Source: GWE2-40-63 sp050251815
Lineage (GTDB): Bacteria > Bacteroidota > Bacteroidia > Bacteroidales > SZUA-534
Length of the DNA stretch: 64,000 nucleotides
Direction of reading: 5' to 3'
NCBI GenBank assembly: GCA_050251815.1
Contig: JBFWMB010000009.1
Span: 1 to 64,000, forward strand
In this document: positions 16,154 through 23,551 of the stretch, one piece after another
Position numbering within the stretch: the stretch's first letter is position 1
Layout of the letters: each line of letters starts with the position of its first letter
Position numbers and translations under genes: made by a program
Notes under the pieces: generated by a model
The model's input: only the letters and a program-made list of their open reading frames with translations
What the model was told of the DNA's origin: nothing
The model's database searches: none

Positions 16154-17008
16154 TTGTTCCCTATTAACACGATTTACATTCTTTATTTATTGAAAAGAAA
16201 CCGAACAAATAGGAACTATTTATTGGCTATCCGGGCAGCTCTGGAGGCTGGACTGGAAATAATGAAAGTATATAATTCCGATAATTTTCAGGTCGAAATT
16301 AAAGCGGATAACTCACCATTAACCTTGGCCGATAGAGCAGCTCATAATAAAATTATGGAATACCTGCAGCAGACTTCCATTCCGGTATTAAGTGAAGAAG
16401 GACGAACCATCCCCTGGTACGAACGCAAACAATGGAAGCAGCTCTGGATTGTCGATCCTCTGGATGGTACCAAAGAATTCATAAAACGCAACGGAGACTT
16501 TACAGTTAATATAGCTTTGGTACAGGATGGCATTCCCATTTTTGGATTGGTGTACATTCCGGTTGAAAAAACACTATATATGGGATTAAAAGATAAGGGA
16601 GCTTTTAAGATAAAGAACATTACTACATTTGAATCTATTTCAGTTGATGAATGGGAAAAAACTGCCATTCGACTTCCGGATTATCAGGGCAATCGCCCGT
16701 TTACTGTAGTAGCCAGTTTATCGCACTTGTCACACGAAACGCAGGAGTTTATAGATGAGCTAAAAATCATGCATCACGATCTGCAATTATTTTCCAGAGG
16801 AAGTTCATTAAAGCTATGTGCCATAGCCGAAGGTTCAGCCGATGTCTATCCCCGTTTTGCGCCAACCATGGAGTGGGACACGGCAGCTGGTCAGGCCCTG
16901 GTTGAAGCTGCGGGAGGAAAAGTTTTAAAAGTAAATGGTGAACCCTTAACATACAACCACAAGGACTTGTTGAATCCCTTTTTTATAGCCCAAATGAAAG
17001 AGTCTTAA
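16154..17008 (+). CDS. cysQ: 3'(2'),5'-bisphosphate nucleotidase CysQ
   Basis: The protein of about 265-284 residues belongs to the inositol-monophosphatase fold. Metal-binding motifs are LSEEGRTIPW near 80, WIVDPLDGTKEF near 99 and PTMEWDTAAGQALVEAAGG near 238. CysQ hydrolyses 3'-phosphoadenosine 5'-phosphate left over from sulfation. Position in a polysaccharide locus suggests, but does not prove, that a sulfated glycan is made; no sulfotransferase is visible here. The N-terminus is uncertain: only TTG codons (16154 or 16190) precede the conserved AIRAALEAG helix. Confidence 0.88.
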   Translation: MFPINTIYILYLLKRNRTNRNYLLAIRAALEAGLEIMKVYNSDNFQVEIKADNSPLTLADRAAHNKIMEYLQQTSIPVLSEEGRTIPWYERKQWKQLWIVDPLDGTKEFIKRNGDFTVNIALVQDGIPIFGLVYIPVEKTLYMGLKDKGAFKIKNITTFESISVDEWEKTAIRLPDYQGNRPFTVVASLSHLSHETQEFIDELKIMHHDLQLFSRGSSLKLCAIAEGSADVYPRFAPTMEWDTAAGQALVEAAGGKVLKVNGEPLTYNHKDLLNPFFIAQMKES

Positions 17009-17337
17009 ATAGGAATCATAAGAATAATTTTAATCAGAATTTTACAGTAACCCTTTTCATTTTTACCAATCAGGATATAGTGGCAACATACGAACCATAA
17101 AAAGCATTCCCAAAAACACCTTGGTCATATAAATTAAAACCACTACTTTTAACCCCTATATCAATCCAAATGTTAACTGATTTTTAAGCATGGTCCAAAA
17201 ACTAAATAGTAATTGTATGAAATTCAAAGTTTTAAATCATATGATCATCGGTCTTAGGTCTTGAGTCTATGGTCTTAAGTCTAAACTCTAATCTCTAAAC
17301 TCTAAATTCTAATCTCTAATCGCTAAAAAACAACCCA
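17009..17337 (+). repeat. Non-coding gap with simple GTCTTAA/CTCTAAT repeats (about 17250-17327)
   Basis: The first 240 bases show no gene. From about 17250 the sequence degenerates into short words such as GTCTTAGGTCTTGAGTCTA and CTAATCTCTAAACTCTAA. The first words resemble the flanks of the four-helix-bundle gene at 14.3-14.7 kb. They run to within 10 bases of the rfbA start. Confidence 0.5.
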
Positions 17338-18210
17338 ATGAAAGGAATAGTTCTTGCCGGAGGAAGCGGCACCCGCTTGTATCCCATCACCAAAGGAGTT
17401 TCGAAGCAGATGCTTCCCATTTACGACAAACCCATGATTTATTATCCGCTAACCACTTTAATGTTGGCCGGAATAAAAGATATATTAATCATTTCAACCC
17501 CCGAAGATTTGCCCGGATTTAAACGTTTACTGGGTTCCGGAGCCGATTGGGGAATCAGGCTGGAATATGCCGAACAACCCTCGCCCGATGGACTGGCTCA
17601 GGCTTTTATAATTGGCGATTCCTTTATTGGCAACGATGATGCCTGTCTGGTTTTGGGCGATAACATTTTTTATGGTCATGGCCTGCCCGAATTACTGCGG
17701 TCTGCCCGAAAAAATGTAGAAGAAGATAAGCAGGCTACGGTTTTTGGTTATTATGTAAACGATCCCGAACGTTATGGTGTGGCTGAGTTTGATGAAAGCG
17801 GAAAAGTTATTTCCATTGAAGAAAAACCCTCAGATCCCCGGTCTAATTATGCGGTGGTAGGTTTATATTTTTATCCAAACAGCGTAGTACAGGTGGCTAA
17901 AAGCATTAAACCGTCGGCACGTGGTGAACTGGAGATTACCACGGTAAATCAGGAATACCTGAAACAGGAGGCCTTAAAGGTTGAGCTTATGGGTAGGGGT
18001 TTTGCCTGGCTCGATACCGGAACTCACGAAAGCCTGATTGAAGCCAGCAACTTTATCGAAACCCTGCAAAAACGTACCGGTTTAATGGTGAGCTGTCCCG
18101 AAGAGATTGCCTATAAGCGTGGTTTTATAAGCAAAGAACAGGTAAAAAAACTAGCCGAACCCTTAAACAAAAATGCCTATGGTCAGTATTTATTGAAATT
18201 AGCTAAATAA
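17338..18210 (+). CDS. rfbA: Glucose-1-phosphate thymidylyltransferase
   Basis: The 290-residue enzyme has the nucleotidyltransferase signature LAGGSGTRLYPIT at residues 6-18. It also has KQMLPIYDKPMIYYPL near 25, LGDNIFYGHG near 108 and the sugar-binding EEKPSDPRSNYAVVGLYFY near 160. It joins dTTP and glucose-1-phosphate to give dTDP-glucose. The following pathway genes rfbB, rfbC and rfbD are not in this window, so dTDP-rhamnose or another dTDP-sugar must be finished by genes elsewhere. Confidence 0.97.
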   Translation: MKGIVLAGGSGTRLYPITKGVSKQMLPIYDKPMIYYPLTTLMLAGIKDILIISTPEDLPGFKRLLGSGADWGIRLEYAEQPSPDGLAQAFIIGDSFIGNDDACLVLGDNIFYGHGLPELLRSARKNVEEDKQATVFGYYVNDPERYGVAEFDESGKVISIEEKPSDPRSNYAVVGLYFYPNSVVQVAKSIKPSARGELEITTVNQEYLKQEALKVELMGRGFAWLDTGTHESLIEASNFIETLQKRTGLMVSCPEEIAYKRGFISKEQVKKLAEPLNKNAYGQYLLKLAK

Positions 18211-18211
18211 G

Positions 18212-18298
18212 GTCCACTAATTACACGAATTAACACGAAAAGTATGTTTTAATTAGTGAGAATTAGTGTAATTAGTGGATAAAATAATAATAGTGGAC
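18212..18298 (+). repeat. Palindromic dispersed repeat, full copy (upstream of the GxxExxY gene)
   Basis: GTCCACTAATTACACGAATT on the left is mirrored by AATTAGTGTAATTAGTGGAT on the right, giving an imperfect stem of about 28 bp around a GTATGTTTTAATTA centre. A second GTGGAC ends the unit 8 bases before the GxxExxY start. Confidence 0.75.
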
Positions 18299-18305
18299 AA
18301 AGATT

Positions 18306-18680
18306 ATGGTTGATTTAATTTATAAAGAAGAAGTTTACCAGATAATTGGAGCGGCCATGGAGGTTCACAAAGAATTGGGCTGTGGATTTTTGGAGCCCGT
18401 TTATCAGGAAGCTTTATCTTTAGAATTTGAGGAAAGAAAGATACCCTTTGAGCAAGAAAAAGAAATTGATATTTATTATAAAGATTTGCGATTAGAAAAA
18501 AAATACCGGGCCGATTTCTTTTGTTTCAATAAAATAATAGTTGAGGTCAAGGCATTGACCGGCCTGGCCCCGGAACATGAATCACAATTATTGAATTACT
18601 TAAAAGCTACCGAAGAAAAGGTAGGCGTTTTACTTAATTTCGGAACTACAAGTCTGCAATACAAACGAATGGTATTGTAA
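18306..18680 (+). CDS. GxxExxY protein (PDDEXK-like nuclease fold)
   Basis: The 124-residue protein carries the name-giving motif in CGFLEPVYQEAL near residue 24 and the early helix EEVYQIIGAAMEVHKELG. A PD-(D/E)xK-like core follows: Asp in RADFFCF, then IIVEVKAL with the Glu-x-Lys pair near 81. The family's function is unknown. The protein is flanked on both sides by full copies of the palindromic repeat, and a decayed second copy with the same arrangement lies 3.3 kb away. That suggests a mobile cassette rather than a glycan gene. Confidence 0.88.
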   Translation: MVDLIYKEEVYQIIGAAMEVHKELGCGFLEPVYQEALSLEFEERKIPFEQEKEIDIYYKDLRLEKKYRADFFCFNKIIVEVKALTGLAPEHESQLLNYLKATEEKVGVLLNFGTTSLQYKRMVL

Positions 18681-18685
18681 GTAAA

Positions 18686-18798
18686 GTCCACTAACCTGCC
18701 CTGCCGTCAGGCGGGTTACACGAATTCTCACGAAAAATATGTTTTAATTAGTGAAAATTCGTGTAAACCTGCCCGTCCGTTCAGGCGGGTTCGTGGAC
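18686..18798 (+). repeat. Palindromic dispersed repeat, full copy (downstream of the GxxExxY gene)
   Basis: The unit runs from GTCCAC to GTGGAC. Outer arms pair, and each arm carries its own small palindrome (CCTGCC..GGCGGG at 18695-18716 and 18768-18790). The centre ATATGTTTTAATTAGTGA matches the upstream copy. Confidence 0.75.
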
Positions 18799-18977
18799 AA
18801 AAAAATTGAAACTTCTGAACAAAAATATTTTTTAATTAGCCATGTTTACAATAAAACATCAAGCTTCTTTCATTTTAAGCCTATTTTGTGTTAATTCGTG
18901 GTCTGAAAAAAAGCTGTTTAAAAAAGCCTTAAATACCTATATTTACCAACAAAAAGTTTAATACAACATACAATAAA
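18799..18977 (+). other. Intergenic stretch before ugd
   Basis: The stretch includes a partial repeat word (TTAATTCGTGGTCTGAAAAA, 18890-18909) and a TATATTTA sequence near 18940 that is one base off the -7 consensus, 38 bases before the ugd start. Nothing else is seen. Confidence 0.4.
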
Positions 18978-20372
18978 ATGACTCAGATAAAAAACATTTG
19001 CTGCATTGGAGCCGGTTATGTGGGAGGACCCACCATGGCCGTTATAGCTCAAAAGTGTCCCGAAATCAAGGTTACGGTGGTCGATATCAACGCCCAACGA
19101 ATTGCCGATTGGAACGATTCCAATTTGGATAAACTTCCCATTTATGAGCCCGGATTAAAAGAAGTAGTGGCCGAAGCCCGCGGAAGAAACCTCTTTTTCT
19201 CGACCGAAGTGGATAAAGCCATCGACGAAGCACAAATGATTTTTATTTCGGTAAATACCCCAACCAAAACCTATGGCAAAGGGAAAGGTATGGCCGCCGA
19301 TTTAAAATACATTGAGCTTTGTGCCCGTCAGATTGCCCGGGTATCAAAAGACGATAAAATTGTAGTTGAGAAATCCACTTTGCCAGTGCGTACCGCAGAA
19401 ACTTTGCGAACCATTTTGGATAATACCGGAAATCATGTAAAATTTCAAATACTATCGAACCCGGAATTTTTAGCCGAAGGAACGGCTATTCAGGACTTAC
19501 ATAACGCCGACCGCGTATTAATTGGCGGAGAACAAACCCCCGAAGGGCAAAAGGCCATGCAGGCTTTGGTCGATGTTTACGCCCATTGGTTACCCAAAGA
19601 ACGCATCCTGACGACAAATGTTTGGTCCTCAGAGCTTTCAAAGCTTACTGCCAATGCCTTTTTAGCCCAGCGTGTCTCATCCATTAACTCCTTATCAGCT
19701 TTATGTGAAGCTACTGAAGCGAATGTGGAAGAAGTAGCCCGAGCTATTGGTTCAGATAGTCGCATAGGTTCCAAATTCTTAAAAGCCTCGGTAGGTTTTG
19801 GTGGTTCCTGTTTTCAAAAAGACATTCTAAACCTGGTTTATATTTGTCGCACCCTGGGCTTGCAGGAAGTAGCCGATTACTGGGAGCAGGTAATTCTGAT
19901 GAACGACTACCAGAAACGCCGCTTTGCCGATAAAATTATTTCCAGTCTTTTTAATACCGTTTCCGGAAAAAAGATTGCCTTTTTAGGCTGGGCCTTTAAA
20001 AAAGATACCAACGATACCCGCGAAACCGCAGCCATGTATGTGGCCGATATTTTAATGGAAGACCGGGCCGAAATTGTGGTGTACGACCCCAAGGTAAAAC
20101 CCGAACAAATGTATGCCGACGTGGATTACCTCAATACCCGCTCCGAAACTGAAAATAAAGCCTTGTTGCATCCGGTAAACGACCCTTATGAGGCTTGTAA
20201 GGATGCCCATGCCATAGCCATCTTAACCGAATGGGATGAATTTAAGGATTACGATTGGCAACGCATCTACAATAACATGATGAAACCCGCGTTTGTGTTT
20301 GATGGCCGGAATATATTAGACAAGCAAAAGTTGGAGCAAATAGGATTTCGGTATTTTGGGGTAGGGAGATAG
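18978..20372 (+). CDS. ugd: UDP-glucose 6-dehydrogenase, eukaryote-like type
   Basis: The 464-residue protein has the Rossmann motif CIGAGYVGGPTMAVIA, FISVNTPTKTYG near 92, VEKSTLPVRTAE near 130 and LSNPEFLAEGTAI near 157. The catalytic Cys is in GFGGSCFQKDILNLVYIC near 276, and FLGWAFKKDTNDTRETAA near 338. The GxxKGxGMAADL insert and the 464-residue length are those of animal/plant-type UGDH, which also occurs in Bacteroidota. It makes UDP-glucuronate, used by the 4-epimerase at 23552. Three decayed fragments of the same gene lie downstream. Confidence 0.95.
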   Translation: MTQIKNICCIGAGYVGGPTMAVIAQKCPEIKVTVVDINAQRIADWNDSNLDKLPIYEPGLKEVVAEARGRNLFFSTEVDKAIDEAQMIFISVNTPTKTYGKGKGMAADLKYIELCARQIARVSKDDKIVVEKSTLPVRTAETLRTILDNTGNHVKFQILSNPEFLAEGTAIQDLHNADRVLIGGEQTPEGQKAMQALVDVYAHWLPKERILTTNVWSSELSKLTANAFLAQRVSSINSLSALCEATEANVEEVARAIGSDSRIGSKFLKASVGFGGSCFQKDILNLVYICRTLGLQEVADYWEQVILMNDYQKRRFADKIISSLFNTVSGKKIAFLGWAFKKDTNDTRETAAMYVADILMEDRAEIVVYDPKVKPEQMYADVDYLNTRSETENKALLHPVNDPYEACKDAHAIAILTEWDEFKDYDWQRIYNNMMKPAFVFDGRNILDKQKLEQIGFRYFGVGR

Positions 20373-20465
20373 TTTTATATTGAGAATAGGTGATATAAAG
20401 TTTAAAATATAGTCTCATAACCAGCGCTGTTGATAAGCATGGTTTCATGAATATGGCATTTTCTT

Positions 20466-20540
20466 ATTAGTGATAATTAACTTAGTTGAGCCCTTCGGGG
20501 TTCGTGTAACCCGCCTGAACTGACGGGCAGGTTCGTGGAT
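20466..20540 (+). repeat. Partial palindromic repeat before the HEPN gene
   Basis: ATTAGTGATAATTAACTTAG, a CCCTTCGGGG hairpin, TTCGTGTAA, the palindrome CCCGCCTGAACTGACGGGC and TTCGTGGATAAAAA end 13 bases before the next start codon. Confidence 0.6.
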
Positions 20541-20553
20541 AAAAATAGTAAAA

Positions 20554-20955
20554 ATGAATGAGAAAGAACTACGCTGGAAACAACGCTATGTAAATCTGGA
20601 TAAAGCGTTTAAACTTTTAGAGCGTACCCTGGCTATTGAACAGCCTTCGGAAGCAGAAAAAGGGGGCCTGATTCAGTTTTATGAAACCTGCTTCGAATTA
20701 TCATGGAAAACCCTGAAAGATTATTTGGAAAATGAAGGATTTGAGGTAAAAAGTCCACGCGAAACCATTAAGCAAGCCTTTCAGACAGGCATTATTAAGC
20801 ATGGTGAACTTTGGATGGCTGCTTTGGAAGATCGTAACCTGACTTCACACATTTATGATGAGAAGCTGATAAATGAAATAGCACAGAAAATCAAGGTTCA
20901 CTATTTTGCCTTAATAAAAGAGTTACATCATTTTTTTAAAGATAAAAATGAATAA
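20554..20955 (+). CDS. HEPN-type toxin / nucleotidyltransferase substrate-binding protein (HI0074 family)
   Basis: The 133-residue helical protein has the family pattern QRYVNLDKAFKLLERTL, LIQFYETCFELSWKTLKDYL and SPRETIKQAFQTGII. The HEPN RNase motif R-x4-H is present as RNLTSH near residue 93, inside MAALEDRNLTSHIYDE. It overlaps the MNT gene by 8 bases. HEPN-MNT pairs act as toxin-antitoxin modules in which the nucleotidyltransferase modifies and silences the HEPN ribonuclease. Confidence 0.88.
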   Translation: MNEKELRWKQRYVNLDKAFKLLERTLAIEQPSEAEKGGLIQFYETCFELSWKTLKDYLENEGFEVKSPRETIKQAFQTGIIKHGELWMAALEDRNLTSHIYDEKLINEIAQKIKVHYFALIKELHHFFKDKNE

Positions 20956-21274
20956 TAGCTTTGGAATAGCAGACAAAAGCTTTAGGCACCTGTTAGAAGC
21001 TATAGCTACTTATCCTGAAATAGAAAAAGCGATTATTTTTGGATCTCGTGCCATGGGAAACTACAAAAGCGGTTCTGATATTGATCTTGCAATCTTTGGC
21101 GAAAGGGTCTGTTTTGAAACCGTGGCCCGTTTACATGGAAAATTGAATGAAGGTTTACCCATCCCATATTTTATTGATGTGGTAAACTTTAATACCATTG
21201 AATTAGAAGGCTTAAAACAGCATATTATAAACCAGGGAAAAGAGATTTATAATCGAAAGAAAATGATAAGCTAA
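20948..21274 (+). CDS. MNT-type nucleotidyltransferase antitoxin
   Basis: The 108-residue minimal nucleotidyltransferase has the signature FGSRAMGNYKSGSDIDLAIFG near residues 29-49, with G-S-x10-D-x-D metal ligands, and a later Asp in FIDVVNF. It overlaps the HEPN gene and is its expected partner. The gene ends exactly where the first ugd remnant begins. Confidence 0.88.
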   Translation: MNNSFGIADKSFRHLLEAIATYPEIEKAIIFGSRAMGNYKSGSDIDLAIFGERVCFETVARLHGKLNEGLPIPYFIDVVNFNTIELEGLKQHIINQGKEIYNRKKMIS

Positions 21275-21354
21275 TGCTTTTGCATCCGGTGATCGGATTC
21301 GACGAACCTAATATTTTGGATAAACTTGAAATGGAGCAAATAGGGTTTTGGTAA
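21274..21354 (+). pseudogene. Decayed ugd 3' fragment 1
   Basis: The reading starts MLLHPV and continues GFDEPNILDKLEMEQIGFW then stops. It matches LLHPV and FDGRNILDKQKLEQIGFRYF of the intact UDP-glucose dehydrogenase, with about 40 codons missing between the two pieces. Confidence 0.75.
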
Positions 21355-21446
21355 TTTTAAGCTTTGGATTAGATGAAACTGGACTTACAAATATAAGTAA
21401 GAAGCAAATTTAAGGTTTAGTGAATTTTAACTGCTATAAGAGTATA

Positions 21447-21560
21447 GTCCACTAATTTCACTAATTAACACTAAATTGTCTTATTAATATTCGTGAAAAT
21501 TTGTGTAACCCGCTCGACCATCGGGCAGACCCGCCTGACCGGACGGGCAGGTTCGTGGAC
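21447..21560 (+). repeat. Palindromic dispersed repeat, full copy (upstream of the decayed GxxExxY copy)
   Basis: The copy begins GTCCACTAATTTCACTAATT and ends in GGCAGGTTCGTGGAC. The right arm carries two CCCGC...GGGC palindromes. It has the same position relative to the GxxExxY fragment as the copy at 18212 has to the intact gene. Confidence 0.7.
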
Positions 21561-21587
21561 AGAAACATTGAAATGGGGACTAAATTT

Positions 21588-21700
21588 ATGACTGATTTAA
21601 TTTATAAAGAAGAAGTTTACCAGATAATTAAAGCCACCTGGGGAACAAATCAAGAATAAGGCTTTGCAATTAAGATTTGATATTGGAAATTAACGGGTTT
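21588..21700 (+). pseudogene. Decayed GxxExxY gene
   Basis: The first 14 codons (MTDLIYKEEVYQII) are nearly identical in DNA to the intact gene at 18306. After that the frame is lost and stops at 21657-21659, with further recognisable but degenerate similarity for about 40 bases. Confidence 0.8.
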
Positions 21701-21709
21701 AATAATAGG

Positions 21710-21780
21710 ATCCATTAACCTTCCAAACGATAGGAAAGTTTAAACGAAAAATTAGTGTTTATTCGTGTAAATTCGTGGAC
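21710..21780 (+). repeat. Palindromic dispersed repeat, degraded copy (downstream of the decayed GxxExxY copy)
   Basis: ATCCATTAACC on the left and ATTAGTGTTTATTCGTGTAA plus ATTCGTGGAC on the right match the repeat arms. The left arm is degraded. Confidence 0.6.
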
Positions 21781-21880
21781 AAAAACAAAAAAACTAGTAG
21801 CTTTGGCACCGTAAGCCTAAAAAATAGTTAAAAGAATAGAATTATATTTATTTTAAACAGATAAACTAACCCATGAAATA

Positions 21881-21967
21881 CCTTCGTTTGTATTTGATGG
21901 AGGTAATATTCTTGATAAACAGAAACCGGAGCAAATATGCCTTCGGTTGTTTAGGGAGAAAATTTAG
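21881..21967 (+). pseudogene. Decayed ugd 3' fragment 2
   Basis: The frame reads PSFVFDGGNILDKQKPEQIC and then runs to a stop at 21965-21967. It matches the end of the intact enzyme (PAFVFDGRNILDKQKLEQIG). It ends 24 bases before the second TviB-like gene. Confidence 0.75.
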
Positions 21968-21990
21968 AATTTTTAATTTTATTTAAAAGA

Positions 21991-23280
21991 ATGTATAGCG
22001 ATATTAAAAACAAACAAGCAAAAATCTCAGTAATCGGACTGGGTTATGTGGGATTACCCATTGCACTGGAATTTGCAAAAAAAGCTTCAGTGATTGGATT
22101 CGATATCAAACCCGAACGGGTGGAATTGATGAAAAAGGGCATCGATCCAAGCAAAGAGCTCGATGGCAGCGAATTCAACGGTTGTGATATTGAGTTTACC
22201 GCCAATGCAGAGGACATTAAAAAAGCACATTTTCATATTGTTGCGGTTCCTACACCTATTGATGAGCACAACCAACCCGATTTGGGACCTGTTCTGGCTG
22301 CCAGTCGCACGGTTGGTAAAGCCCTAAAGAAAGGTGATTACGTGATTTACGAATCTACCGTTTATCCGGGATGTACCGAAGAAGATTGCGTTCCAATTTT
22401 GGAAGAATTTTCGGGACTAAAAATGGGCGTAGACTTTAAAGTGGGATTTTCGCCCGAGCGCATCAATCCAGGCGACAAAGTGCATACTTTAACCACCATA
22501 ACCAAAGTAGTTTCCGGTAACGATGCCGAAGCGTTGGAAAATATTGCTCAGGTATATGAGTTGGTGATTAAAGCCGGCGTACACCGCGCACCTACCATTA
22601 AAGTGGCCGAAGCAGCAAAAATTATTGAAAATACCCAGCGCGATGTCAATATTGCTTTGATGAATGAATTGTCGCTCATCTTTAATCGCATGGGAATCAA
22701 CACCTACGATGTGTTGGAAGCGGCCGGAACCAAATGGAATTTCCTGAAATTCTTTCCCGGATTGGTGGGAGGACATTGCATTGGCGTTGATCCGTATTAT
22801 CTGTTGTATAAAGCCAAAGAACTGGGTTACCATGCCAAGATGATTGATTCGGGTCGTTTTGTCAACGACAGCATGGGCGGCTATGTAGCTAAGCAGGTGG
22901 TAAAAAAAATAATCAAACAGGATAAAAACGTAAAAGATGCCCGGGTACTGATTATGGGCGTTACCTTTAAGGAAGATGTAGCTGACATCCGCAATTCCAA
23001 AGTGGTGGATATAGTTCGCGAATTACAGTCGTTCAGTGTAAATGTGGATGCCATTGATCCGCATGCATCCATTGAAGAAGTAAAAGAGGAATATGGATAC
23101 GAAATGATGACAGCACCCAATGGTAAGTACGATGCTGTTATTTTAGCCGTTCAACATAAAGAATATCAGAATAAATCGGAAGACTATTTTAAATCCCTTT
23201 TAGTTGGAAATGGTTTGTTTGTTGATTTGAAAGGAATTTATAGGGATAAAATTAACTCGTTGGATTATTGGAGTTTATAA
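21991..23280 (+). CDS. Nucleotide-sugar 6-dehydrogenase, WbpO/TviB type (copy B)
   Basis: The 429-residue paralogue of the gene at 14742 has the same length and the same motifs (GLGYVGLP, ESTVYPGC, GGHCIGVDPYYL). The DNA of both copies is identical by eye over about 465 bp (22580-23044) and nearly so from 22213. The first 220 bases differ at roughly one site in ten, and the last 75 residues are only about 60-65 percent identical. Both copies appear intact. Their substrates could differ through the variable C-terminal domain. Confidence 0.9.
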   Translation: MYSDIKNKQAKISVIGLGYVGLPIALEFAKKASVIGFDIKPERVELMKKGIDPSKELDGSEFNGCDIEFTANAEDIKKAHFHIVAVPTPIDEHNQPDLGPVLAASRTVGKALKKGDYVIYESTVYPGCTEEDCVPILEEFSGLKMGVDFKVGFSPERINPGDKVHTLTTITKVVSGNDAEALENIAQVYELVIKAGVHRAPTIKVAEAAKIIENTQRDVNIALMNELSLIFNRMGINTYDVLEAAGTKWNFLKFFPGLVGGHCIGVDPYYLLYKAKELGYHAKMIDSGRFVNDSMGGYVAKQVVKKIIKQDKNVKDARVLIMGVTFKEDVADIRNSKVVDIVRELQSFSVNVDAIDPHASIEEVKEEYGYEMMTAPNGKYDAVILAVQHKEYQNKSEDYFKSLLVGNGLFVDLKGIYRDKINSLDYWSL

Positions 23281-23306
23281 TCGATAAATATATGTAAAAG
23301 TATAAA

Positions 23307-23546
23307 TTGATCAAAATAAAAAATATTTGTTGTACAGGAGCTGATTACGATAGGTGGCACTACTGTGACGGTATTCGCACAAAAATGCCCTGAAATAAAG
23401 GTAAAAGGTTGATATTAATGAAAAACGAATTGCTGAAAGGTACGATGCAAATATGATGAAACCGGCCTTTGTTTTTGGTGGCTGGAATATTTTGGAAAAA
23501 ACAATTAAAAGAAATTGGATTCACTTATTTTGGAATAGGAAGATAG
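23307..23546 (+). pseudogene. Decayed ugd fragment 3, N- and C-terminal ends joined
   Basis: KNICCTGAD, AQKCPEIKV and DINEKRIAERYDAN (in shifting frames) match the N-terminus of ugd. The sequence then jumps to MMKPAFVFGGWNILEK and, after another frameshift, EIGFTYFGIGR and a stop at 23544-23546. About 400 internal codons are deleted. Confidence 0.8.
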
Positions 23547-23551
23547 AAGAA

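Noticed and set aside
23453..23551. N-terminal extension of the UDP-glucuronate 4-epimerase
   Set aside because: The 33 codons match the end of ugd (MMKPAFVF...) and are a gene remnant that happens to be in frame.
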